Assembly (NCBI RefSeq): GCF_963678635.1 | Contig: NC_087071.1 | Coordinates: 19,593,613 to 19,657,612, forward strand | Direction of reading: 5' to 3' | From: Symsagittifera roscoffensis | Taxonomy: Eukaryota; Xenacoelomorpha; Acoela; Convolutidae | Length of the DNA: 64,000 nt | In this document: piece after piece, positions 41,661-52,601 of the stretch | How the letters are laid out: every line of letters starts with the position of its first letter | Position numbering within the stretch: position 1 is the stretch's first letter | Translations under genes and position numbers: made by a program | The notes under the pieces: model-generated | The model's database searches: none | Seen by the model: the letters and a program-made list of their open reading frames with translations, nothing else | Told to the model about the DNA's origin: nothing

Positions 41661-44269
41661 AAGTACTTACATTTCAACTTCCTTTTTCTAATTTTTTCTG
41701 AACAAAATACAAGTCCATCTCCTCGTACAGGACCTCAGGATTTATTAGTAACACACTACGATTGTGAAGAAAATGAACATAAAACGCTACACAAATATGC
41801 TATAAACCAAGTAACACAATGCGAATCAGAACCACAAGCTATAGAAACCACAAACATAATAGCAACATTATACTCAAAGTTCGAGCAACAACACTCACAG
41901 GCTTTAAGTTTACAGCGACTTTTTCCGAAAAGAAAGTACATTGTTCACAAGTTTCAAATGGAAATAAAAACCGACTTGATCACGAATCATTCTACCAAAG
42001 TGATATCGAAAGACTTTTACATCTAAGTCCCGAAGATTGTAAATTGAACCACTCAGATTAAACTTGACTAAAAATAAAAATTCAAACAGAAAAATAGTAA
42101 ACTTTCAAGTCTTCACCGACTCTGAACATCAAGCAGAACTTGAAAGATATCAAAGACATATTAAACTAGACGAAAGATATCCATACAACGACGCACACGG
42201 ACGACTAACTTATGATATTCACGACAAATATTCACGATAACACATATTGGAATAAGTAATCCTTCCAACTGCAAAGCAGATACAAAAAAGAAAGGATACC
42301 AAGAAATAATGTTTTTTGACTGGAAAATACAACTCAATAAAATATAATTTACACGAGATTTAACAGACAACACAATGATCTATCAAGGAATTAGATTACC
42401 CTGTAAAAACGATCAAGGCTATTGTGACCCTACAACACGAACACAAGCAACAATTGTTTGGTTCCCCGAAGACACATGTACAACATTTCAAGTAGCAAAA
42501 ATACACGCTCGAATGATTAAATTTAAAGAAAAATATTTCATTGAATCCATCCCATTTGACAAAGTCAACCCAAGTCAAATAAGACACCATAATATTAAAT
42601 TCAGAAACATTCACAATATAGAAAATAAATTAACACGTTTTCAAATCTATCATGAAACAGAATTCGCATGTAAATACAAAAATCCACTCCACAAAACATA
42701 ATATTCCGAAATACTCGTCGATTACGACGAAGGTTTCGATATGACCTCTGGAAAACTAAAATATAATCAATGCAACACATCAATCTCTAAACGAAGGAAC
42801 ATCATACATCCCAATAAATCTTCTCAAAAACGCAGGAAACCCTAGTGGAAAAGTAAAATCACAAGACACTGAAAGCACACGATTACAAGAATTATCACTA
42901 ACGATTAATACGTATTTTGGCGCAATACACTATGACAACCACCTAAACATGAAATTAGACTACACAATTAGTAGAATTTTTCAAGAAATGTCACTCTCCG
43001 AATTAGAAACACTACATCAACTATGTGAATTAGAAAGATCCCAGATTTTACAATCACTCGCACTAGCAGTTCTAAAAATACTCTAGGCAGGATATTTATT
43101 ATCCGGAAATAGATCAATTTTCCTTGACTATGAAGGAAATATATTATGGTTTTATACTTGCACCAAAAAAGTATCACCATTATATGTTTTTGAAGATAAA
43201 CGTTGTTACAAACGAATCCCGATATTCAATAAAAAATGAAGTTCATTTTGTCAATACACTTTCGCGAAGAACATATTTTTGGGATAACGCAGTCCCAAGT
43301 GGATCAAAAAACAGCCACAATGTCGTACAATTGAATCCTGACGAAGAAAAATACTATCTACTTACACCATACCCAACATTAATGCAACCATTAAAAAAAT
43401 GTTCACCCGAAAGTATTCGAGCTTTTGCTCGTAATCCCAACATCGATCTACAATCGATCGAAAAATATTCTAAATCAGATATACAAAATCACATTCCTAC
43501 ACAACAATTTCAGGAACTACCAACACAAATGGACACCATACAACGACAATCAATAGACCGAAATTTAAGAAAACTTGCAGAAACCGCAGGATTTTCAGAC
43601 ATCTATACACAAGACTACAGCAGATATTTTATAGATATTAAAGACTACATATACTTAAACGGCGAAAATTATAGACCACAAGATATCTCACCAATAATTG
43701 TTTTTAGCTTCGTAACCTTATAAAACGAAATCCTTGCTTATCTAGGATGGCCATATTACATCTTAGAAAGATTGACTATCTTATAAGCTATGTTTAACTT
43801 TCGTGGATTTCTTTTCTCATTACTAAAAGGAATCTATAACACATGCGCAATACATATACAAGTAAACCGACAAGCAAGCGTAGCACGCATATTATTTGCA
43901 GGATTTTTTGGAATATTTTCATCATCAATAAATAAAATCCTCTTAGATGCACAAATCAAAGAGTACAATACAAAACTATCAACAAACCCGAACACATACG
44001 ACGAATCAAACATTAATACAAATGCATTACCTACAGCACCACATTTACCAAATCTACATAATAACCATCCATTATCATTAGGTTCGCGAAATTTTAGGAA
44101 CTTAGCAATCACAAACCCTCCAAATTTCAGACCAAGCCACATACAAAGCCCAATTCAACATATAGTGACACAACACCCCCAAAATGACGATACATATGAA
44201 CAAATCATTGAACAGCCCCATACCACCACTTTTCAATCTCAAAATAATCATTTTTTCAGCCCACGATGA
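41648..44269 (+). pseudogene. env: Decayed envelope-glycoprotein gene (plus-strand copy)
   Basis: Spans the homologues of the two env ORFs at 55,979-58,590. Open pieces survive at 41,819-42,061, 42,375-42,701, 43,124-43,723 and 43,790-44,269, separated by stops and frame changes. At 42,699 an in-frame TAA falls near the point where the other copy has its frame break. The membrane-anchor region is recognisable (FRGFLFSLLKGIYNTCAIHI). The last stop overlaps the ORF-X start as ATGA. Not functional. Confidence 0.85.
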
Positions 44270-46078
44270 GCAGACAAATTGGATCACTCCATCGATCAAA
44301 CTTCCACCCTGCCAACCTCCAAAATTCAATTCAAAATATTCCACTTTTTGCTTTTCCGCCACCTGATTCACCAGGCATGAATTCTGATGCTAACTCAGAT
44401 ATCACAGTTTTTCAGACAATATCACAATTCAATAACTCCGATGTAGAAACTCCCGATGAATTTGCAGATTCCGAACCATCCCCTTCTACCCATAACCAGA
44501 CCAACTCTTCAACCTTCTCAAAACCCCCCTTTCGACCTATTCAACCTCAAAACCAATGTACATCTCCATACACTCCTTCTCAAGTAACCCCAACCTACTC
44601 CCCAATTAATTATGAACGATCAATCAACAGTTCCCTTGATAATATTCAAATTTCTGAAGAATTAGATAATTTTATAACACTCCAACAACAGTTACCATCT
44701 CCCCACACTCTCACTATTCACCAACTATCATCAACAATAACATCATCAAATCCACCAACACCTACACCAATTTCAGATTTTACTCCATCATTAGCTCAAT
44801 CATCCACATCAACAGAAACATCCACTAGTACTAACCGAGCTTATAGAACCTTTAAACGAAAATTCCCAAATCAACTGTTCCCATCCAGAATATGTTAACC
44901 ATCCAGACCACACCAATACTACAAATTATCTTCAAATAACCCTACCTTTATTTCCCCAATATACATTAAATCAATCCGACCCTAACCCTGAACCACATCA
45001 CTTTGTAGATGAACATGTGTTAATACCCACACTTCATTGGACAGCTTATTACAATTTTACTAACCCCCTTACGGCACCACTCCTTAACACCACAAGAAAA
45101 TATTGAGAGAAATAAGAGCGAATTATTTAAACTAACCACGTCACTAACGCCCCGACAATTTACATACGTAGAATATAAAAAGTTACTTAAAATATTCACT
45201 GCACCCCGAACTAACGACTATTCACTTGAATATTATGATCATAACATCATCAGATCTAATCAAGATCAATTTCTTGACGACGATCAATTTGCAAATCCAC
45301 AATTAACAACAAATTTTTTCATTAAAACACCCTCCTTATTCACACTTAGCATACTAGATAAAAAGCATGATCACATTATTTCAGAAGCATTATCAGACAT
45401 TCAAGCATACGAATCATTTCACGAAAAACTTCAAGCATTTTCACTAACCTTTCATTTCCTCACACCAAAAGAACATGATTTGCACTGTTCACACGACATC
45501 ATGTTGAGAACTAAACAAACACACACCTACACTTATTATCGTTTTATCAGAATCATTTTCATTTACACACACCATCACGACAACCCCACCATAGATTTCA
45601 AATCATCAATTCTAAATACACCTCACCAATTTTCCTAAATTTCACGTATTGTATTAAAAAAACTAACCTGCAAGGCATCCTCCGGAATTATGACCCAATC
45701 ACTCAGATGTACATATTTTGTCCCCTCACCAGGTCCTTCATCGAAGAAGAATCCCGACCCCTCATAGTCCCGCCTGAATGTATTCAACCTATAGAAGTAC
45801 CCATTTTAGAATTCATTCACAACACTAAATACAATCACAAATTTTACAATCTAATTCAGAAAACACCTCACGAATTTGCAGTAGGCACCGAAGAACTAAA
45901 AACCATAAAAGCACTTCAATTGCTTTGGCCACTGCTCCAAACTAAAAACATAATACGCATACTAGCAAAATTACTAACCACATCAGATGCTATTCACCAT
46001 GTTTTCCCTCATGGCTTCTTTCCCGACGACTATGGTAAATATGAATTTAATAATTTAAAATTAATTATTTTAAAATAA
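44266..46078 (+). pseudogene. ORF-X, decayed plus-strand copy
   Basis: The N-terminal 210 codons (44,266-44,898) are open and longer than in the minus-strand copy: MSRQIGSLHRSN, then IETPDEFADSEPSPS-like DVETPDEFADSEPSPS, then a Ser/Thr/Pro-rich stretch. The rest is broken until 45,707-46,078, which keeps the conserved C-terminus (ILEFIHNTKYNHKFYNLIQK, GTEELKTIKALQLLWPLL). Comparison of the copies suggests an ancestral protein of roughly 570 residues. No family recognised. Confidence 0.75.
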
Positions 46079-47614
46079 AACTAACCATTCTTTTTAAGTA
46101 ATTTACTTTTTCTTTAGTCTTCACACCACGATCGCCTACAAACAAGAAAAAACAAATAAAAATACACACTCTCTTTTTCTTATTAATTTCAATTAAATAT
46201 ACAGCACTTAATGATGCAGTAAAATTCAAATTCAAAGTAGTAATTTTATCTCTAAATTGTTTCCCTAAATGTAGTAAAATTAAATACGATGATAATCAAT
46301 TTATAATTTTAGACCTCCACAAAGCAGTGAAATTTAATCTTAAAGTAGTAAATTTATACAGAGAAAAAGCAGTACTAACCTTTTATATATCTTCTGTTCA
46401 CACGCACAAGAATTCTATCCACAATCGCACAACTCGCCCACGAAGAATTGTTTAAAATAATGAATTCAAGTTTTAAAATTTCACCAACAACAACTCAAAC
46501 AAGCGATAACAAGTTTCCAACTTTCCTTTAACCCGGTTGGAATGGAATTGTATAATAACCAAACTAACCAACGCAGCTAACTAAACACCATAAGCCACAA
46601 ACTAACAGCATGACTAAGAAAAGAACACCTACGGTACCCAAACCGGATTAAACCAGCTTAAAACTGGATAATTTATTCTTTTGAAGACTATTACCAAGTC
46701 TAAAAAAGAAATAATAAAACATCAAAAAGTCGCAAGACAAACCCAAACCAAAAACAATTTGATTTTTGAGAAAAGGACACAACCAAAGAAACAAAAGAAA
46801 AACCAGAAATAATATAACATAAAACGTTAGCACAAAACAGGACCCCTTAAAAACCAGCATGAAATCATACTCCCACTCCTGGCCTAACCCATAAGAGAGG
46901 ACGTCCTGAGCATGCTCTATAGCGGGCCTAACCCACCGTGCTACATCCACGCTTTGTGACCACACTATATTTTTGACAAGAGGTACCCAAGGATGAGTAA
47001 CTCTCAAAAATAATTGAACTAAAACTAAAACGCTTTTGCGAAAACAATTAACCAAAATCATAACTAAAAAGTTGAATTAACAAAACTTTATAAAATGTAA
47101 ATCATTATCTGCAGTACATAGATCACACACAACCACAAAGACGAGCATCTAAAAACTAGACGTACCCAATACACTCAACTTACAGAATGGCTAAAACAAC
47201 CAACCTGCCGCCCACAATCACGACTCAAAAAGGATTTAGAGTACGAATTGACTTCGCAGAAAAAGACTTCATTGAATCAGACCAATGACCACCTCGATGA
47301 TCAAGTATACGTACAGGTCCGAGTTACAAGGCATTCCCTCCAAACTCGAGTTTCACGCCATTCCCAATCCAGATCGAAACATAGTTCTCAACAACCGATC
47401 AAGAACAGACGATCATAACAAACCATCTTGAAATCAGATTGATTTCGTTGGCGGTCATAATCTTTGTCGAATGACAGCTAACAACTTCATATCGATGATT
47501 CCAGCTTCCTGAAGCTTTCTTCTCCAAGAACGAAACAAGAAATGATGCTCGCCAAATACCAACGGTCATCATCCATCCTTCATTACAGATAGAAGATACA
47601 AGATTCAAAAACTC
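46079..47614 (+). other. Conserved 3' non-coding region of the env-bearing element
   Basis: About 1.5 kb, homologous to 52,602-54,175 on the other strand. Includes two tandem-like AAAGTAGTAA..TTTAT segments (46,230-46,360), a C/G-rich conserved block near 46,640-46,960, and a conserved ~290-bp stretch at 47,129-47,420 open in one frame. That open frame is shifted in the other copy, so coding is doubtful. Confidence 0.6.
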
Positions 47615-48026
47615 TGTAAGCCCCGGATGGGTGGAACCAGATCTAAACTAAATTTTAGTTTAGGTTATAAATTAGATATTTCATCACTATAAAATTTTTA
47701 ATATTAACCAATCATGATCCATCTAACTAACAACCCACTTATTTGTAAGTGCTGAAATTAATTGTAATTTCAGCACCAGAGAGATTTGAATTTAACTTAG
47801 AAATAAGTTACCTCTCCAAGAGACTTTTTAGCAATCTCAATAAGCCAGTATACTCTAGATCTATTGAACCTAGCAGAGACTAGTTAAACACACTGAGACT
47901 AGTAGATATAAGGGTAAGATTAGGATCGGTATTAGACTAAGAAGTTGCACGAATCTATCCGGCCGAAAATAAGATAGCGTGACGAGCAGACGGTGTACCC
48001 TATCCGAAATTACTCTATGAGTTACA
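47615..48026 (+). repeat. Putative LTR of the env-bearing element, plus-strand copy
   Basis: 412 bp, starting TGTAAGCCCCGG and ending GAGTTACA, with inverted ends TGTAA/TTACA. The right limit is the point where similarity to the other copy stops. The left limit is chosen from the TG start, since the 5' LTR is not in the window. It includes palindromic TGCTGAAATTAATTGTAATTTCAGCA near 47,750. Confidence 0.55.
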
Positions 48027-48539
48027 CTTCGAACACATAACTCACTAAGTAGTTAGATCGAAATTTTTATACTTCGATCCGTGTTTATTTTTCATTCGGA
48101 AGCCAATAAGTTCTGAATAACATTAATATGAATAACGTTAACGAGGGTTGACGAGCATGCAAGAAAAATGTCTCCCATGCAATTTCAGACATGGAATCTA
48201 TATAAAAAAGCTTATCATACAATTGTCAATATACAATCCACGAAAAAAATTGCTTGCAAAAATGACTCTTTGTGTTTATAACGTAGTCCAGCTTGAATTT
48301 TCACCCAAGAAAAATCTTGGTTAACACATACAAGTGATTGGAAAATATAAGACCTTATTCTGCACAAGATTACTCAAAGTTAATAAAAGCACTACACAAG
48401 GTTATTAAAAGCACTACCACCTATTGTAACATATCAAACAAGAATCTCAAAAAACCACAACTGCAACTTTTTGATTTTTTTTTCAAAGTCTGACCTTTTT
48501 GTCAGAGTCTGCAAGCAATTGTGGCAATATGCAAATGAC
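48027..48539. other. Non-coding interval
   Basis: Unrecognised AT-rich sequence between the LTR and the GGAATCCGC repeat cluster. Confidence 0.5.
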
Positions 48540-49510
48540 ATCACGAGGTCAAACTATGCAATCTGTGAAATGTAAGCAAAATCCACAGCAAATCAAAACA
48601 GAATTTTTGCAGAACCCGCAATATTGCTATTTTTCTTTGATCTTCTTTGCTGTTTTGATTCCACGGACAAACAGATAAAACACTGTTTTGCTCAAGAAAG
48701 CTCCAGAAACAGGCAAAGTTGCGGCATCCGCAACAAAAAGTGTGGAATCCGGAACCAGTTTGTGGAAACCCTGAAATAAATAATAAAATATGTGTTTAGT
48801 AAACCTAAGCTGTCGCGGAATCCGCAACTGTAAGTGGAATCCGCAAGTTGTCAGCGGTTTCAGCCAATTGTAAACGGATTCTGCAAATTGTAAGCGGAAT
48901 CTGCAAATTGTAAACGGAATCCGCTCACATTTGCGGAATCCGGAACAACTACCTTTATTCGCTCGTTGCGGAATCCGCAACAAAATCAATGTGCCGACAA
49001 AATTTACGTTCGAGGTTTTGTACGCGGAATCCACAGAAATTTTGAAAGTGGAATCCACTCACTTTTTAGAACATATTTAAAGACTTGTCTCTGGAATCCA
49101 GGAACATACAGACACCAACATGCAACATTGCGGAATCCGTAATCGAATTTTTGAAATCCGCAAACAAATATTAGTCTAGGTGTTGAATAAATTTAAGCTG
49201 TCGTTGAATCCGCAAGTTGTAAGTGGATTCAGAAAACAGTTAGCGGATTTTGCATAGTGTAAGCGGAATCCGCATAAATATCAAAATCTTCTCACTGTTG
49301 CGGAATCCACTTACATTTTCCGAATCGGAAGCAACTACCTATGTTTACTCCTGGGGACATAAGCAACCAATTTAATCTGCCGACAAAATATACATGTATA
49401 TGGAGGAAAGTATTTGTACGGGAAATTCACAGAAATTTTGCAAGTGGAATTATCTTGCATGTTGCAACATGTTGAAAGATTTGTCTCTAGAATCCAGAAA
49501 CAAACAAACA
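48540..49510 (+). repeat. GGAATCCGC-rich repeat, copies B1 and B2 in tandem
   Basis: Two diverged tandem units (~48,785-49,165 and ~49,183-49,510), both collinear with copy A at 1,141-1,462. Each begins TTTAAGCTGTC or CCTAAGCTGTC and ends GACTTGTCTCT.GAATCCAG. More than ten GGAATCC words are present, including palindromic GCGGAATCCGC at 48,815-48,825 and 48,968-48,978. A looser leader at ~48,540-48,780 has GTTGCGGCATCCGCAAC and GTGGAATCCGG. The 143-aa minus-strand ORF across it is a translation of the repeat. Confidence 0.75.
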
Positions 49511-49792
49511 CGAGCACAGTTTGGCCTCTTAATGGCTTTTTTAACAATTAAGTTTTTTCATAATTTCGAAAACCGTCCGTATACTTTTGAAAAATTGAAC
49601 TTTCATGCAATTGTGGCGTTTCGCTAAAAAATCTCATTTTGCGGAAGCATGTTTCGGCCAGCCTCTGTTAAGACATGTGCAATGTTTTTGCAGACTTCCA
49701 AAACCATATAAGCCACTGAATAAACGCAAGAAAAAAAAGAAAAAAGAAAGCATTGGTTAAGTAGATTAGATCTTTTTGCTAATAAATTTCAG

Positions 49793-49993
49793 AAAAACAC
49801 AAAGCTGGCACGAATCGAGAAAATGATTCGAGCTGTTAAATCTTATGAACTAAATCTAGATTTTGCTTCCAAGAACACTAGAGAGTATGACATGCAGTCT
49901 ATCAAAATGTCTGGTGAAGGTGTTTTGCATTTAACATGCATCGCCTATTCCAATATCTTAAAAAAGGCGAAAAAAGAAAAGACGCGCAGATGA
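49793..49993 (+). CDS. Terminal coding exon of an unrecognised host gene
   Basis: Opens right after an acceptor-like site (TTTTTGCTAATAAATTTCAG, ending 49,792) and runs 66 codons to TGA. The translation (KNTKLARIEKMIRAVKSYEL, later EYDMQSIKMSGEGVLHLTCI, ending KKAKKEKTRR) has balanced amphipathic composition unlike the AT-driven ORFs nearby, with a predicted helical start and a basic tail. An AATAAA lies at 50,273. The acceptor phase is 0. I do not recognise the protein, and no upstream exon was found. It lies between the two inverted retroelement copies. Confidence 0.55.
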   Translation, partial: KNTKLARIEKMIRAVKSYELNLDFASKNTREYDMQSIKMSGEGVLHLTCIAYSNILKKAKKEKTRR

Positions 49994-50900
49994 CCAAAAA
50001 ACTTGTCTTTTAAAATGGTAACTTACAAGTGGATGAAAAGATAGATAATTTTTGATAGAGGCATTAGCATTACTCTTGCAGATTTAATTTCCAAAGAATC
50101 CGAATGAAATTTTAAAATCTATTGGTTTTTTTTCTGAACAGTTTTTAACTACTAATTTTTAACAAGTGTTCCTATTTATCAACTGAAAAAAAAATATGGC
50201 TCAAAGCTCATAGGAACAAATCCAACAAATTTAACCGGGTTGACCAACTCTTCTCATCATCCAATTACCATAAATAAAAAAACTAGTTACCATACAATTT
50301 CAAAAAAATTCATACGTACAGAAAGTTGTACAAAATATCTTTGTTAACCATTTTTTCAAAAAAGAAAATTGCATGATTTGTATTGTATTTTTATAAAAAT
50401 TTTGATTTTTTTCTGAATTTAATTATTTCTTGCATTGTGTTCGTAACCGAACGCAAGTGACAAAGACCTAGGTTTACTCAAACCTGGAGTCAATAAAGAT
50501 GGACGGTCAATGAACTTACAAGTCAAAGAAAATTACCAGAATTGTCTTGTACCTGTCTTACACAAATGATATAAGAAGAGTAAAAACTTTTAAACATTGG
50601 CAAACATTTTCAACGATGATAGTTTTGGAAATTTGAATGTTTTTTTTATCAGACATTGATCAAGGCAAAAATAAAGATGTCGTACAGAAAAGATTAGGAG
50701 TTTGTAGCTTTTTTGAAAAAAAATTAAGCGAAAATGAAAAAAAAATAACATTAGTAAATCCAGGACTACGTTATGCACCTTACTAACTAACTTTGCAAGC
50801 GACAATTTTTTTCTGGAAAATGTTTGTTTGAGTACAGAATTCGATTTGCGATTATAAAACACCAAAAATTTTTGGGGCAATTTTAAAATTACAAAATTTT
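49994..50900. other. Possible 3' UTR, then non-coding sequence
   Basis: Follows the exon above. AATAAA at 50,273-50,278 and again near 50,491. The minus-strand 96-aa ORF at 50,590-50,880 is Phe/Leu/Lys-rich with no pattern and is probably spurious. Confidence 0.4.
50273..50278 (+). terminator. Polyadenylation signal AATAAA
   Basis: About 280 bp after the stop of the exon at 49,793-49,993. Plausible but unverified. Confidence 0.35.
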
Positions 50901-51020
50901 GCTCTCGCTATCAAAAAAATGATAGCGAGAGCCCTGATTATCAGGGCACAGCAAATATTGCTTTGGCAATAACGCTATTGCAAACGCAATTTTTGCTTGC
51001 CGTTTTCCAAGACGCAATAC
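50901..51020 (+). repeat. Two perfect hairpins followed by a 78-bp repeat, copy 1
   Basis: GCTCTCGCTATCA and its perfect 13-bp complement TGATAGCGAGAGC are separated by six A (50,901-50,932). They are followed at once by GCCCTGATTATCAGGGC (7-bp stem, 3-base loop). A 78-bp segment rich in GCAA/TTGC inverted words (50,942-51,019) recurs at 51,740-51,818. Confidence 0.75.
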
Positions 51021-51364
51021 CAAATCACAAACATACACATAGGTTCTGGCTGTGTGTACTTCAAATCACTAAAATACAGTTTCCATATATGCAAATTGTG
51101 TTACAGCATTTTTGTCAAATTTTTTTAAATTAATACGACACACCGACTTTTGTGCCACCGATGTTTGTGAAATAATTTTTTTGAAAATTCGATTAGATCG
51201 TTTTAGCAAAATGTATGAAATTTGTATGACTAGAAATTCTTCATAGATTTAGTTTATGGAATTATATGATAAGCATTTTCAGTCTATGGAGGGGTAAGCT
51301 CGGGTTTATATATATATAAATAAATGTGTGTGCTGTGCTGTGTGTGTATGTATGTATGTGTGTA

Positions 51365-51408
<44 letters not shown>

Positions 51409-51739
51409 GGTAAATATAGTAGTTAGGAGTGGTTTATGTTTTTACTCAGACCAGTTTGTGCAATAGAAATTTAATTGTTAAACAGAATTAGTTTCGAACC
51501 TCAAATGTTTCAAATCTAGAGTTTCATAACAGAGAAAACTTTCAATTTCAATTTTTGGAGACTTTCTGAGGTTCAAATTTTGTTTTTTGGAATTATCTGG
51601 CTAAATAGTATGCGCATGACGAATTCTAAGATAAATTTCTCAGTGTAAATCGAACCATTTCGATAATAAATTTAGTGATTTGAAAATTTTCAATCGAATT
51701 GAGCCTAAATTTTAAGCTTGAATTCACTTCACCAATGAC
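51021..51739. other. Non-coding interval with a microsatellite
   Basis: AT-rich apart from a (TG)n/TATG microsatellite at 51,325-51,410. No gene seen. Confidence 0.6.
51325..51410 (+). repeat. (TG)n / (TATG)n microsatellite
   Basis: Interrupted TATG and TG units ending in a long pure TG tract and GGGGG. Confidence 0.95.
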
Positions 51740-51818
51740 CAGGGCCCAGCAAATATTGCTTTGGCAATAACGCCATTGCAAACGCAATTTTTGCTTGCGT
51801 TTTTCCAAGACGCAATAT
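51740..51818 (+). repeat. 78-bp GCAA/TTGC repeat, copy 2
   Basis: Nearly identical to 50,942-51,019: CAAATATTGCTTTGGCAATA, ACGC.ATTGCAAACGCAATTT, TTGCTTGC, TTTTCCAAGACGCAATA. Hairpin-forming. This copy lacks the two flanking hairpins. Confidence 0.8.
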
Positions 51819-52013
51819 TTATTGAAATAACGCAATTTTCACTCGCTCAACAAAAACTAAACTAAATATATGACATAATTCACAGTTCTGTGGAAAATTG
51901 TTTTCCGACTATTATGTAATCTGTGTTTGCACATGTTAGTTGCTCAACGCGTGCGGTCAAATTTGCTCTCACTTTGCTCATTCTACAACGTGTGTTCTGT
52001 TTCAGTTATTAAA

Positions 52014-52184
52014 ATGGGTAAATGCAAATTGTCGGGACTCGGTGATGTTAAATTGATGCCTGATGGAATCAAAACTTGGGAATTCAATTCTATCAAGAGT
52101 TCTATCTTCTGCAAGGCATGTGCATGCGAGTTTGAATACCACGTTACCAGCCTTAGATTTCGAATTGATGCTCATGAGTTATAA
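52014..52184 (+). CDS. Start of a zinc-finger-like host gene, cut at the retroelement LTR
   Basis: ATG in a good context (TTAAAATGGG), nine bases after an acceptor-like site (GTGTTCTGTTTCAG, ending 52,005). 56 codons: MGKCKLSGLGDVKLMPDGIK, then SIFCKACACEFEY and a basic stretch ending RFRIDAHEL. FCKAC followed by a helix ending in His resembles the first half of the C2H2-type finger in CGGBP1-like and hAT-transposase-derived proteins, with the last His missing. The TAA lies about 10 bp before the LTR of the minus-strand element, so the gene was probably truncated by that insertion. The family assignment is a guess from spacing. Confidence 0.45.
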   Translation: MGKCKLSGLGDVKLMPDGIKTWEFNSIKSSIFCKACACEFEYHVTSLRFRIDAHEL

Positions 52185-52194
52185 CCGAGGTGGT

Positions 52195-52601
52195 TAACTC
52201 ATAGAGTAATTTCGGATAGGGTACACCGTCTGCTCGTCACGCTATCTTATTTTCGGCCGGATAGATTCGTGCAACTTCTTAGTCTAATACCGATCCTAAT
52301 CTTACTCTTATACTATCTAGTCTCAGGTTGTTTAACTAGTCTCTGCTAGGCTCAATAGATCTAGGGTATACTGGTTTATTGCGGCTGCTGAAGTCCTCTT
52401 GGAGAGTCAACTAATTTCTAAGTTAAATTCAAATCTCTCTGGTGCTGAAATTACAAGTAATTTCAGCATTTACAAATAAGTGGGTTGTTAGTTAGATGGA
52501 TCATGATTGGTTAATATTAAATACTTTACAGTGGTAAAATATCTAATTTATCCAATCATAAAATGTAGTTTAGATCAGGTTCCACCCATCCGGGTTTTAC
52601 A
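52195..52601 (-). repeat. Putative 3' LTR of the env-bearing element
   Basis: About 407 bp on the minus strand, starting TGTAAAACCCGG, homologous to 47,615-48,026. The outer end (ATGAGTTA) is where similarity stops. The next bases form an inverted repeat with the LTR end (ATGAGTTATAACC/TGGTTAACTCAT). No 5' LTR is available for confirmation. Confidence 0.55.

Larger units (their letters stand above)
40618..48026 (+). mobile_element. 5'-truncated, decayed copy of the env-bearing Gypsy-type element
   Basis: Collinear with the reverse complement of ~59,700 down to 52,195: Ser/Pro-rich ORF, env, ORF-X, 1.5-kb 3' region, LTR. It begins abruptly within the Ser/Pro ORF (TCAAAATTGCTAATCAACC against TCAAAAATTGCTAACCAAC), so pol is missing. 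Many stops and frameshifts. No TSD was found. It lies in inverted orientation to the copy on the right, with the two 3' ends facing. Confidence 0.9.

Noticed and set aside
43834-44371. Minus-strand ORFs of 102 and 89 aa opposite the plus-strand env copy
   Set aside because: Shadows of the env membrane-anchor and tail coding region.
48627-49058. 143-aa minus-strand ORF
   Set aside because: Its translation is that of the GGAATCCGC repeat. Copy A is not open in the same frame.
48540-49510. CRISPR-like array of GGAATCCGC repeats
   Set aside because: Repeats are too short and imperfect, spacing is irregular, the unit is dispersed elsewhere, and the context is eukaryotic.
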